From: Bacillota bacterium
Lineage (GTDB): Bacteria; Bacillota; Dethiobacteria; DTU022
Direction: 5' to 3'
Assembly (NCBI GenBank): GCA_012510625.1
Contig: JAAZHP010000207.1
Coordinates: 1-12,495, forward strand
DNA length: 12,495 nucleotides
The notes under the pieces were generated by a model. The model did no database searches, was not told the origin of the DNA, and saw only the letters and a program-made list of their open reading frames with translations. Every line of letters begins with the position of its first letter. Position 1 is the first letter of the stretch. Shown here in pieces: positions 7,112 to 12,495 of this stretch. The position numbers were made by a program, and so were the translations under genes.

Positions 7112-7134
7112 GCCGGAACAGATCCTGTTCCGGC
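7112..7134. terminator. bidirectional hairpin between ricT and abrB
   Basis: A perfect 10 bp stem, GCCGGAACAG (7112-7121) with CTGTTCCGGC (7125-7134), and a 3-base loop. The plus-strand tail is only modestly T-rich (TATTTGT, 7140-7146). The minus-strand tail reads TTCTTATTAC (from 7111 down), a better U-rich tract. It likely ends both ricT and abrB transcripts. Confidence 0.75.
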
Positions 7135-7177
7135 CTGGTATTTGTCTGGCTGCTCGAAAACCGAATCCGGCCTATAT

Positions 7178-7420
7178 TTAATCGGTGGCCAGCTGCTTGA
7201 TACACTCGTGGCAAACGATACGGTTGTTGAAATGCTTGACATTGTCGGCATTGCCACAGAAAATACAGGCAGGTTCATACTTTTTCAATATAATTTTTTC
7301 CCCGTCGACGTAGATTTCCAGAGCATCTTTTACGTCAATTCCCAGCGTCCGCCGCAATTCAATCGGTATGACTACTCTTCCCAACTCGTCTACCTTGCGT
7401 ACAATACCTGTTGATTTCAA
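7178..7420 (-). CDS. abrB: AbrB/SpoVT transition-state regulator
   Basis: 80 aa. DNA-binding swapped-hairpin (AbrB fold) regulator that in B. subtilis represses post-exponential genes and its own gene. Residues 1-47, including STGIVRKVDELGRVVIPIE and LEIYVDGEKIILKK, are nearly the B. subtilis AbrB N-terminal domain. The C-terminus differs: it has CIFCGN and CHEC, a four-cysteine zinc-ribbon-like module seen in clostridial AbrB proteins. Start is TTG (7418-7420) with GGGAGG nine bases upstream (7430-7435, minus strand). It is divergent from metG and convergent with ricT, so it is its own transcription unit. Autoregulation is suggested by sites in the upstream gap. Confidence 0.95.
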   Translation of the reverse strand: MKSTGIVRKVDELGRVVIPIELRRTLGIDVKDALEIYVDGEKIILKKYEPACIFCGNADNVKHFNNRIVCHECIKQLATD

Positions 7421-7446
7421 AATCCGATTCCTCCCTTTTTCTACAG

Positions 7447-7477
7447 GTTACGACATTATATGCGTTAAGACATTATA
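7447..7477 (-). repeat. tandem 14-bp direct repeat over the abrB -10
   Basis: On the plus strand GTTACGACATTATA (7447-7460) and GTTAAGACATTATA (7464-7477) match at 13 of 14 positions with a 17 bp period. On the minus strand each copy contains TATAATGTC, so the abrB -10 hexamer is duplicated. This may be two alternative -10 elements or a regulator site; only the repeat itself is certain. Confidence 0.7.
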
Positions 7478-7501
7478 CCAGTAATTGACATGGTAAGTCA
7501 A
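7472..7501 (-). promoter_or_regulatory. abrB promoter (sigma-A type)
   Basis: Minus strand: TTGACT (7496-7501), an 18 bp spacer, then TATAAT (7472-7477), preceded by TGG for an extended -10. The leader to the TTG start is about 45 nt. Confidence 0.8.
7485..7501. promoter_or_regulatory. inverted repeat covering the abrB -35
   Basis: TTGAC (7485-7489) and GTCAA (7497-7501) form an inverted repeat with a 7 bp centre. The right arm is part of the abrB -35 element read on the minus strand, so a dimer bound here would block the abrB promoter. The regulator is unknown. Confidence 0.4.
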
Positions 7502-7520
7502 CTGCTTTCTTCCGATTTTA

Positions 7521-7538
7521 TGGCATCTTTACAAAAAA
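7521..7538 (+). promoter_or_regulatory. AbrB-site-like sequence in the abrB-metG gap
   Basis: TGGCA (7521-7525) followed by TTTACAAAAAA (7528-7538). From memory, the B. subtilis AbrB literature describes a TGGNA motif and a consensus core TTTWCAAAAAA; both are matched here. Between the two promoters it could support autoregulation. AbrB specificity is loose, so confidence is limited. Confidence 0.4.
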
Positions 7539-7562
7539 GTATTTTATGAACAGTCCATTTTC

Positions 7563-7590
7563 TTGACATAAAGAGCGGTTTTGGTATAAT
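7563..7590 (+). promoter_or_regulatory. metG promoter (sigma-A type)
   Basis: Perfect TTGACA (7563-7568), a 16 bp spacer, and perfect TATAAT (7585-7590) preceded by TGG. Transcription should begin near 7597, leaving a leader of under 30 nt, which leaves no room for a T-box or SAM riboswitch. Confidence 0.88.
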
Positions 7591-7624
7591 AGCGTCATCG
7601 TACAGCATGCCGGGGGGATTGCTA

Positions 7625-9616
7625 ATGGCGGGCAAAGATACTTTCTATGTTACCACTCCGATTTACTATCCCAGCAACAAGTTGCATATCGGCAATGCCT
7701 ATACAACCGTAGTGGCCGATGCCATGGCTCGCTTCAAAAGAGCGACCGGCTCCGAGGTCTGGTTTCTTACCGGTACTGATGAGCACGGGCAGAAAATAGA
7801 GCGCGAGGCTGCCGCAGCAGGGAAAAAACCGGAGGAATTTGTCGGTGAGATTGTTGCCTGGATCATAGAGCTCTGGAAAGAGCTCGATATCTCTTACGAT
7901 GATTTCATCCGCACCACTGAGCCGCGCCATTATAAAAAAGTGCAGCAGATTTTCACCCGCTTTTACGAGCAGGGCGACATTTACAAAGGAAAATACGAAG
8001 GATGGTATTGCACTCCTTGCGAGGCCTACTGGCAGGAGCGGGAGCTGGTTGAAAGAAACTGCCCCGATTGCGGGCGCCCGGTGGAGTTGATCGCCGAAGA
8101 AGCCTATTTTTTCCGCATGTCCCGCTATGCAGACCGCCTGCTGGAGCATATAGAAACCCATCCTGAATTTATTCTCCCTCCCTCGCGGAAAAATGAGATG
8201 ATCAATAATTTTCTCAAGCCGGGGCTGGAGGATCTCTGTGTCTCCAGGACCTCCTTTGACTGGGGCATCCCTGTTCCCTTTGATCCCAAACACGTGATCT
8301 ATGTCTGGCTGGATGCGTTGAGCAACTATATCACCGCTCTGGATTACGGCGAAGCGGAAAGCGGGAAGATGGCTCGTTTCTGGCCCGCCGACGTGCAGCT
8401 GATTGGCAAGGATATTCTGCGCTTTCATACAATCTACTGGCCCATATTTCTTATGGCCCTGGATTTGCCGCTGCCGCGAACGGTATTCGGGCACGGCTGG
8501 CTCCTGCTGCAGGAAGGTAAGATGTCCAAGTCAAAGGGCAATGTGATCGATCCCATGGTTCTCTCGAAGCGCTACGGCTCCGATGCGGTTCGCTACTTCC
8601 TGCTGCGCGAGATCCCTATGGGCCAGGACGGTGTTTACAGCCTGGAGGCGCTGATCAAGCGGATTAATACCGATCTGGCCAATGATCTGGGCAACCTGGT
8701 CAGCCGGACCATGACCATGGTGGAGCGCTATTTCGACGGGATCCTGCCGGAGCCGTCTCCCCCGGTGGAGGAAAGCGATGCCGAGCTGCAAGGGCTGGCG
8801 CTGCAGACGCCTGCGCTGATGGAGAAGCGGATGGATGAGCTGAAGATCCACGAAGCTCTTGCCGGCCTCTGGATCCTGGTCCGGCGGAGCAATAAATATA
8901 TCGATCAAAACAGCCCCTGGGAGCTGGCCCGGGACCCGGCCAAGAGGGAGCGGCTGGGGACGGTCCTCTATAACCTGGTGGAGAGCATCAGGTTTATCGG
9001 GGTCATGCTGGAGCCCTTTATGCCGCGCACGCCGGATAAAATCTGGAGCCAGCTCGGTCTGCAGGCGGAATCCGCTTCCCGGGATTGGGCCAGCCTGCAG
9101 CAGTGGGGGAGGATTAAACCCGGAACCCTGGTTCGCCGGGAGGAAGATCTCTTCCCCCGCTTGAACCTGGGCCGGGAGCTACATCGCGATCAAATCCGGG
9201 AGGAAGCTGCCGAAAAGAAAGAGCGCCCGCATAAGGTAAAGAAAGAAGCGGGGCCGCAAAAGAATGCCGCCTCTGAAGAAGAGGCCGGCCTGATTACCAT
9301 AGACCAGTTTGCCAGGGTCGATCTGCGGGCGGTCACCATTGTGGAGGCCTCTGCCGTGGCCGGCGCCGATAAGCTGCTGCAGCTGACCGTGGATCTCGGC
9401 ACGGAGGGACGGCGCCGGGTTGTGGCCGGGATTGCCGAATATTACCGCCCCGAAGAGCTCATCGGCCGTCAGGTCCTCTTTGTGGCCAATCTGAAGCCGG
9501 TGAAGCTGCGGGGTATTCTCTCTGAGGGGATGCTCCTCGCGGCGGAGGACGACCGGGGAGGGCTGGCCCTGACGACACTCGACCGGCCGCTGGACCCCGG
9601 GAGCAAGGTGCGCTGA
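7625..9616 (+). CDS. metG: methionyl-tRNA synthetase
   Basis: 663 aa. Class I synthetase that charges tRNA-Met and initiator tRNA with methionine. HIGN (21-24) is the HIGH motif and KMSKS is at 299-303. One zinc knuckle is complete: C129-x2-C132 and C146-x2-C149. After a charged Lys/Glu linker (about 525-555) comes a C-terminal Trbp111/EMAP-like tRNA-binding and dimerisation domain (about 557-663), as in B. subtilis MetS. GGGGGGA (7612-7618) is six bases before the ATG at 7625. An in-frame ATG at 7607 lies upstream of this ribosome site and is unlikely. tatD begins two bases after the stop, so the two are one operon. Confidence 0.97.
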   Translation: MAGKDTFYVTTPIYYPSNKLHIGNAYTTVVADAMARFKRATGSEVWFLTGTDEHGQKIEREAAAAGKKPEEFVGEIVAWIIELWKELDISYDDFIRTTEPRHYKKVQQIFTRFYEQGDIYKGKYEGWYCTPCEAYWQERELVERNCPDCGRPVELIAEEAYFFRMSRYADRLLEHIETHPEFILPPSRKNEMINNFLKPGLEDLCVSRTSFDWGIPVPFDPKHVIYVWLDALSNYITALDYGEAESGKMARFWPADVQLIGKDILRFHTIYWPIFLMALDLPLPRTVFGHGWLLLQEGKMSKSKGNVIDPMVLSKRYGSDAVRYFLLREIPMGQDGVYSLEALIKRINTDLANDLGNLVSRTMTMVERYFDGILPEPSPPVEESDAELQGLALQTPALMEKRMDELKIHEALAGLWILVRRSNKYIDQNSPWELARDPAKRERLGTVLYNLVESIRFIGVMLEPFMPRTPDKIWSQLGLQAESASRDWASLQQWGRIKPGTLVRREEDLFPRLNLGRELHRDQIREEAAEKKERPHKVKKEAGPQKNAASEEEAGLITIDQFARVDLRAVTIVEASAVAGADKLLQLTVDLGTEGRRRVVAGIAEYYRPEELIGRQVLFVANLKPVKLRGILSEGMLLAAEDDRGGLALTTLDRPLDPGSKVR

Positions 9617-9618
9617 GA

Positions 9619-10395
9619 TTGGCTCCACTCATCGATTCGCATGCTCACCTGAACTTTCCCCAGTATAAAGCCGACCTGGAGCAGGTGCTGGCCCGGGCCC
9701 GCGAGGCGGGGGTGGGCATGATCATCAATGTGGGCGCCGACGAGTCCAGCTCCGAAGCGGCGGTCAAGCTGAGCGAAAGCTACCCCCAGTTGTGGGCGTC
9801 GGTGGGGGTTCACCCGCATGCGGCCGCCGGTGTCTCTCCCCGCTACCGGTCAAAATTGGCCGATCTGGCGGCAAACCGGCGGGTGCTGGCGATGGGCGAG
9901 ATGGGCCTTGATTTTTACCGCGACCTTTCGCCGCGCCCGACCCAGGAAAAAGTTTTCCGGGAGCAGCTCGAGCTGGCTGCCGAACTAAACAGGCCGGTCA
10001 TTATTCACAGCCGGGCGGCCCATGCACGGACACTGCAAGTGCTGCGCGAGATCAGGCCGCCGCGGGCTGGGATCGCCCATTGCTTTTCCGGCTCTTCAAA
10101 GGAGCTGGACGCTTTTTTAGAACTCGGCTTCTATATCTCCATTGCCGGTCCGGTAACCTATCCCCGTTCGCATGAGCTGCGGGCCCTGTTAAAAGAGATC
10201 CCCGCCGGCCGGCTGCTGCTGGAAACCGACGCCCCCTACCTCTCGCCGCTCCCCCACCGCGGGAAGCGCAATGAGCCCGCCTTCATCAGGGCCACATATG
10301 AGCGGGTGGCCCTGGCCCTCGATATGGAGCTCGACTCTCTTGCCCGCCAGGTCCAGGCCAACATAACCCGCCTTTTCTGGCCGGAACAGCCATAA
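9619..10395 (+). CDS. tatD: TatD family metal-dependent DNase
   Basis: 258 aa. TatD enzymes are cytoplasmic metal-dependent nucleases of the amidohydrolase superfamily, linked to 3'-5' exonuclease activity on DNA and RNA. All metal ligands are visible: D6-x-H8-x-H10, E94 in GEMGLDFY, H130 in VIIHSR, H154 in AHCFSG and D204 in ETDAPY. Start is TTG at 9619, with AAGGTG (9605-9610) eight bases upstream inside the end of metG. The metG-tatD link is conserved in Firmicutes. The gene following tatD has its own AT-rich upstream gap of 84 bp. Confidence 0.95.
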   Translation: MAPLIDSHAHLNFPQYKADLEQVLARAREAGVGMIINVGADESSSEAAVKLSESYPQLWASVGVHPHAAAGVSPRYRSKLADLAANRRVLAMGEMGLDFYRDLSPRPTQEKVFREQLELAAELNRPVIIHSRAAHARTLQVLREIRPPRAGIAHCFSGSSKELDAFLELGFYISIAGPVTYPRSHELRALLKEIPAGRLLLETDAPYLSPLPHRGKRNEPAFIRATYERVALALDMELDSLARQVQANITRLFWPEQP

Positions 10396-10420
10396 TCGCA
10401 GTCATGCATCCGGGTATATC

Positions 10421-10450
10421 TGAATACATATAATAGAATAGAGCATAGAT
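10421..10450 (+). promoter_or_regulatory. candidate promoter(s) for rlpA
   Basis: TATAAT (10429-10434) is a perfect -10 but lacks a clear -35. In the same stretch, TGAATA (10421-10426), 17 bp, then CATAGAT (10444-10450) resembles a forespore sigma-G/F type promoter. Both readings are by eye and one or neither may be used. Confidence 0.3.
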
Positions 10451-10479
10451 AGAGAAACAACAGGAGAGGGGGAAGAGTG

Positions 10480-11046
10480 ATGATCGGCCTTGGTTTTTCC
10501 AGCCGCAAAAGCGGGCGGGCGGGGCTTTGCCTGCTTGCCCTGGCGGCTGCTTCCAGCGGGCTGTTCATGGAACAGGGCTTCCGGGCAGCGCCAGATATCG
10601 AAATTGAAAGCTGCGACAGCTTCCTGGAACGTAAGGATATCGCCCTGGGCCGGGCGGAGCACCGGCAGGAGATGCTATTTTTCACGCCGCCGCAGCCTCC
10701 CGAAAAGCGCCCGGCGGAAGCGCTGCCTTCGCGTGGAGAGCGCCCTGTTGAGGTGCTTCAGGGCCTCGCTTCCTGGTATGGAGGTGGGGACGGCCTGCAC
10801 GGAGCACTTACGGCCAGCGGGGAGCGCTTTGACCAGAACGCCTTTACGGCGGCTCACCGCACCCTGCCCTTTGGGACCAGGGTCCGGGTAACTTTTTTGA
10901 AAACCGGCAAAAGTGTGCTCGTCCGGATAAATGACCGCGGGCCTTATGTCGCCGGGCGCATTATAGATCTCTCCCGGGCCGCCGCACTAGAGATCGGCCT
11001 GGAGCCTTACGGTGTAGGCACTGTGAGGATTGAGGTTTTGCCCTAG
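10480..11046 (+). CDS. rlpA: RlpA-type septal/cell-wall lytic transglycosylase-like protein
   Basis: 188 aa from the ATG. A double-psi beta-barrel domain of RlpA type fills residues 95-188: GLASWYGG, TASGERFDQN (111-120), AAHRTLPFGTRVRV (with H126), RINDRGP (with D152) and GRIIDLSRAAA. H126 and D152 correspond to the catalytic pair of lytic RlpA, which cleaves peptidoglycan strands lacking stem peptides. Residues 9-29 look like a signal peptide (Arg/Lys then a hydrophobic core); no lipobox cysteine is properly placed, so it is probably secreted rather than a lipoprotein. Residues 35-94 are a Pro/Glu-rich linker. There is no SPOR domain. A GTG one codon earlier is an equal alternative; GGGGGA (10468-10473) precedes both. 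It occupies the slot held by YabE, another barrel-domain wall enzyme, in B. subtilis. Confidence 0.88.
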   Translation: MIGLGFSSRKSGRAGLCLLALAAASSGLFMEQGFRAAPDIEIESCDSFLERKDIALGRAEHRQEMLFFTPPQPPEKRPAEALPSRGERPVEVLQGLASWYGGGDGLHGALTASGERFDQNAFTAAHRTLPFGTRVRVTFLKTGKSVLVRINDRGPYVAGRIIDLSRAAALEIGLEPYGVGTVRIEVLP

Positions 11047-11077
11047 CGAAATCGCTCCTGAACGGTAACCGAAAGGA

Positions 11078-11106
11078 AAAGGGTCCCCTCTTTTGGGGGA
11101 CCCTTT
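11078..11106. terminator. bidirectional hairpin terminator between rlpA and the SDR gene
   Basis: Stem AAAGGGTCCCC (11078-11088) with GGGGACCCTTT (11096-11106), 11 bp perfect, loop TCTTTTG. The minus-strand tail is TTTTCCTTTC, good for ending the SCP2-SDR transcript; the plus-strand tail (CCATTAACTCC) is poor beyond the stem, but the stem is strong enough to serve rlpA as well. Confidence 0.85.
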
Positions 11107-11130
11107 CCATTAACTCCAATCTTTTAGCTT

Positions 11131-11970
11131 TTAGAAGGTAAAGAGGTTGATGCCTCCGGCAACGTAAAGTTCAATTCCGGTTATGTATTTGGCTTCTTCT
11201 GAAGCTAAAAAGACCACGGCGTGCGCTATATCCTCGGGCTCGCCCGGGCGGCGGAAGGCGGTCCGGGCGATCATCCGCTCATTCATCTTGGGATTGCCCA
11301 TTTTCCAGGCCTCGGTGCCGATAATTCCCGGGACAATGGCATTGCTGGTAATCTGGTAGCGGGCTCCCTCCAGGGCCAGGCTTCTGGTCAGGCCGATCAC
11401 ACCCGCTTTGGTAGAAGAGTAACTGGCCTGGCCGAAGCCGCCCATAGTTCCGGCTACCGAAGACATGTTGATGATACGCCCCCAGTGCTGTTCTTTCATG
11501 TGGGGCCAGACCGCCTTGGCACAATTGTAGGCGCCGGTCAGGTTAATACGCAGGTCGCGTTCCCAGAGTTTGTCATTCTGATTTTCAATGGTGGCGACAT
11601 GATCCAGCATGGCAGCATTGTTCACCAGGATGTCAATCCGGCCGAACTCTTTCACCACACCGGTGACAACCCGGGCCACCTGCTCCCGGTCCGTGACATC
11701 CATTTTAAAAACGGCGGCACGGCGTCCGAGCTGCCGGATCTCCTCAGCGGTCTGCTCGGCGTAAACCACGCCCCGGTCTCTTAAAAGCTGCCCCGCGACA
11801 GTGGTTTCAAGCACCTTTTCATCGGCGTCGCTTTCCAGGAGGATATCCGTGATCACAACATCCGCTCCTGCCCGGGCCAGCGCAAGGGCATCAGCCCGGC
11901 CAATGCCGCGGGAAGCGCCGGTGACCAGGGCTACCTTCCCTGCAAGGCTGAACATCTGCTGCCCGCTCAT
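11131..11970 (-). CDS. short-chain dehydrogenase/reductase (SDR)
   Basis: 279 aa. NAD(P)-dependent oxidoreductase of the classical SDR/FabG-like group. The Rossmann motif TGASRGIG is at 17-24, NNAA at 117-120, and the catalytic set is N143, S171, Y184, K188 (YSSTK). D42 at the end of beta-2 favours NAD(H) over NADP(H). Between beta-2 and the next helix there is an insert of roughly 18 residues (about 46-70) relative to FabG, which is why it exceeds the usual 245-250 aa. The C-terminus ends in GGINLFTF. Its ATG lies eight bases after the SCP2 stop, with no clear Shine-Dalgarno sequence, so translation is probably coupled to SCP2. Substrate is unknown; a hydroxyacyl-CoA, hydroxysteroid or other lipid alcohol is plausible from the neighbour. 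An ATG five codons in (11953-11955) is an alternative start. Confidence 0.9.
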   Translation of the reverse strand: MSGQQMFSLAGKVALVTGASRGIGRADALALARAGADVVITDILLESDADEKVLETTVAGQLLRDRGVVYAEQTAEEIRQLGRRAAVFKMDVTDREQVARVVTGVVKEFGRIDILVNNAAMLDHVATIENQNDKLWERDLRINLTGAYNCAKAVWPHMKEQHWGRIINMSSVAGTMGGFGQASYSSTKAGVIGLTRSLALEGARYQITSNAIVPGIIGTEAWKMGNPKMNERMIARTAFRRPGEPEDIAHAVVFLASEEAKYITGIELYVAGGINLFTF

Positions 11971-11978
11971 GAGGATTT

Positions 11979-12305
11979 TTAGCCAAGCAGGCTCTGCAGC
12001 TTCATTGCCAGGGACATGTCGCCTTTAACCTTCAGCTTGCCGGCCATGAAAGCGGAAGTTGCGTTCAGCTTTCCATCAAGGAGGCTGTCAAAATCATCGG
12101 CGGCCATGGTGATGGTAATATTGGCGTTGTCGGAAGCTCCTTCAATCAGTTCGGCAGTGTCGTCGGCCACCTTAACATGGAAGACTCCGCCGTTGTCTCC
12201 GGAAAGGTCAAACTGGTATACCGCATTCATCCCTTTAATCTTGGAAGGATCTACGCTCTCCATTTTTGTGCGCAGCTTGGCGGTTATCTCCTGCAAACTT
12301 GCCAT
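11979..12305 (-). CDS. SCP2 sterol-binding domain protein
   Basis: 108 aa, a stand-alone SCP2 domain. SCP2 proteins hold lipids or acyl-CoA in a hydrophobic tunnel. Signs are the central NANITITMAADDF strand region, SLLDGKLNATSAFMAGKLKV and the end GDMSLAMKLQSLLG. No signal peptide or membrane segment is seen, so it is cytoplasmic. AAAAGGAGG lies ten bases upstream of the ATG (GGAGG at 12316-12320, minus strand). It is the first gene of a two-gene operon with the SDR. In bacteria, single SCP2 domains often sit with acyl-CoA or lipid-modifying enzymes; sterols are unlikely here, so the likely ligand is a fatty acyl-CoA or similar lipid, by inference. Confidence 0.9.
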   Translation of the reverse strand: MASLQEITAKLRTKMESVDPSKIKGMNAVYQFDLSGDNGGVFHVKVADDTAELIEGASDNANITITMAADDFDSLLDGKLNATSAFMAGKLKVKGDMSLAMKLQSLLG

Positions 12306-12361
12306 CTGATAAAATCCTCCTTTTCAAAACTTTAATTTTTCAGGCTACAGCAAGGTTGATC

Positions 12362-12417
12362 TTAAACAAGCTTTTCCCTGGAGCAGCAGACCCCCTTTCC
12401 GGGAAAGATTTGCTTAA
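12362..12417 (-). promoter_or_regulatory. long stem-loop in the SCP2-SDR leader
   Basis: In the minus-strand RNA, the 17-nt arm 12417-12401 (TTAAGCAAATCTTTCCC) pairs with 12378-12362 (GGGAAAAGCTTGTTTAA): 13 Watson-Crick pairs, 2 G-U pairs and 2 mismatches, around a 22-nt loop rich in G then C. Both G-U pairs exist only in the minus-strand RNA, the strand that the operon transcribes. It lies between the predicted start (near 12441) and the ribosome site. No T-run follows, so it is not a terminator. I do not recognise a known riboswitch. Confidence 0.5.
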
Positions 12418-12447
12418 CCAGGTGAAAAATTACCTCAAGTTAAGTTA

Positions 12448-12476
12448 ATTATAAAGCATTCAGGTTGTTTTGTCAT
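12448..12476 (-). promoter_or_regulatory. SCP2-SDR operon promoter (sigma-A type)
   Basis: Minus strand: ATGACA (12471-12476, five of six to consensus), a 17 bp spacer, then perfect TATAAT (12448-12453). The predicted start near 12441 gives a leader of about 135 nt, long enough for regulation. The rest of the 12306-12495 gap holds no supported gene. Confidence 0.8.
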
Positions 12477-12495
12477 TATTTTTTTTAGTTTTTGC

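Noticed and set aside
7561..7624. T-box or SAM riboswitch before metG
   Set aside because: The strong promoter at 7563-7590 leaves under 30 nt of leader, which cannot hold either element.
7622..8494. Open frame of 290 codons on the minus strand within metG
   Set aside because: It lies fully antisense to a certain gene, has no ribosome site of note and no recognisable domain; high GC gives long antisense frames.
1..12495. CRISPR array, tRNA or rRNA gene, insertion sequence, phage or defence system
   Set aside because: No regularly spaced repeats, cloverleaf sequence, transposase, integrase or known defence gene was found on either strand by reading.

Overview
The window reads as chromosomal, mostly housekeeping DNA from a GC-rich, spore-former-type anaerobic Firmicute of the Clostridia (Peptococcaceae or syntroph-like). 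This is an inference. It rests on AbrB and RicT (YaaT), which are Firmicute markers, strong AGGAGG ribosome sites with several TTG starts, sigma-A promoters of Bacillus type, a 2-oxoacid:ferredoxin oxidoreductase and a DUF3786 protein typical of strict anaerobes. No species can be named from sequence reading alone.

Left part (1-2885), metabolic and poorly known genes. A (+) operon enters from outside with the gamma subunit and a two-cluster ferredoxin subunit of a 2-oxoacid:acceptor oxidoreductase; alpha and beta should lie just upstream. A DUF3786 gene (-) converges on it with a 22 bp gap and diverges from a DUF523/TudS-like gene (+). The last 47 bp of that gene overlap, tail to tail, an alpha/beta hydrolase gene (-).

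Middle (2981-7105), informational genes on the + strand. guaB (IMP dehydrogenase) has its own near-consensus promoter. After a 187 bp gap with a possible terminator and an extended -10 promoter, tmk, holB and ricT form one operon with overlapping ends. Thymidylate kinase makes dTDP, HolB is part of the clamp loader, and RicT is a partner in the RNase Y/sporulation Y-complex.

Right-middle (7106-11046). A hairpin separates ricT from the convergent abrB gene. abrB and metG diverge from a 204 bp AT-rich region that carries both promoters, a direct repeat, an inverted repeat and an AbrB-site-like sequence. metG, tatD and a RlpA-type cell-wall gene follow. The order tmk-holB-yaaT-abrB-metS-tatD-(cell-wall DPBB protein) is a slimmed form of the B. 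subtilis order, lacking yaaQ, yaaR, yabA, yabB and rsmI.

Right end (11047-12495). A bidirectional hairpin terminator is followed by a (-) operon of an SCP2 lipid-binding protein and an SDR oxidoreductase. Its promoter has a good -35/-10 match and its leader of about 135 nt contains a long imperfect stem-loop.

No CRISPR array, rRNA, tRNA, insertion sequence or prophage gene was seen. No gene-free stretch exceeds 300 bases; the largest are 4507-4693, 7421-7624 and 12306-12495. Nothing here amounts to a clear new biological system. The best leads are the SCP2-SDR operon with its structured leader and the repeat-rich abrB-metG control region.
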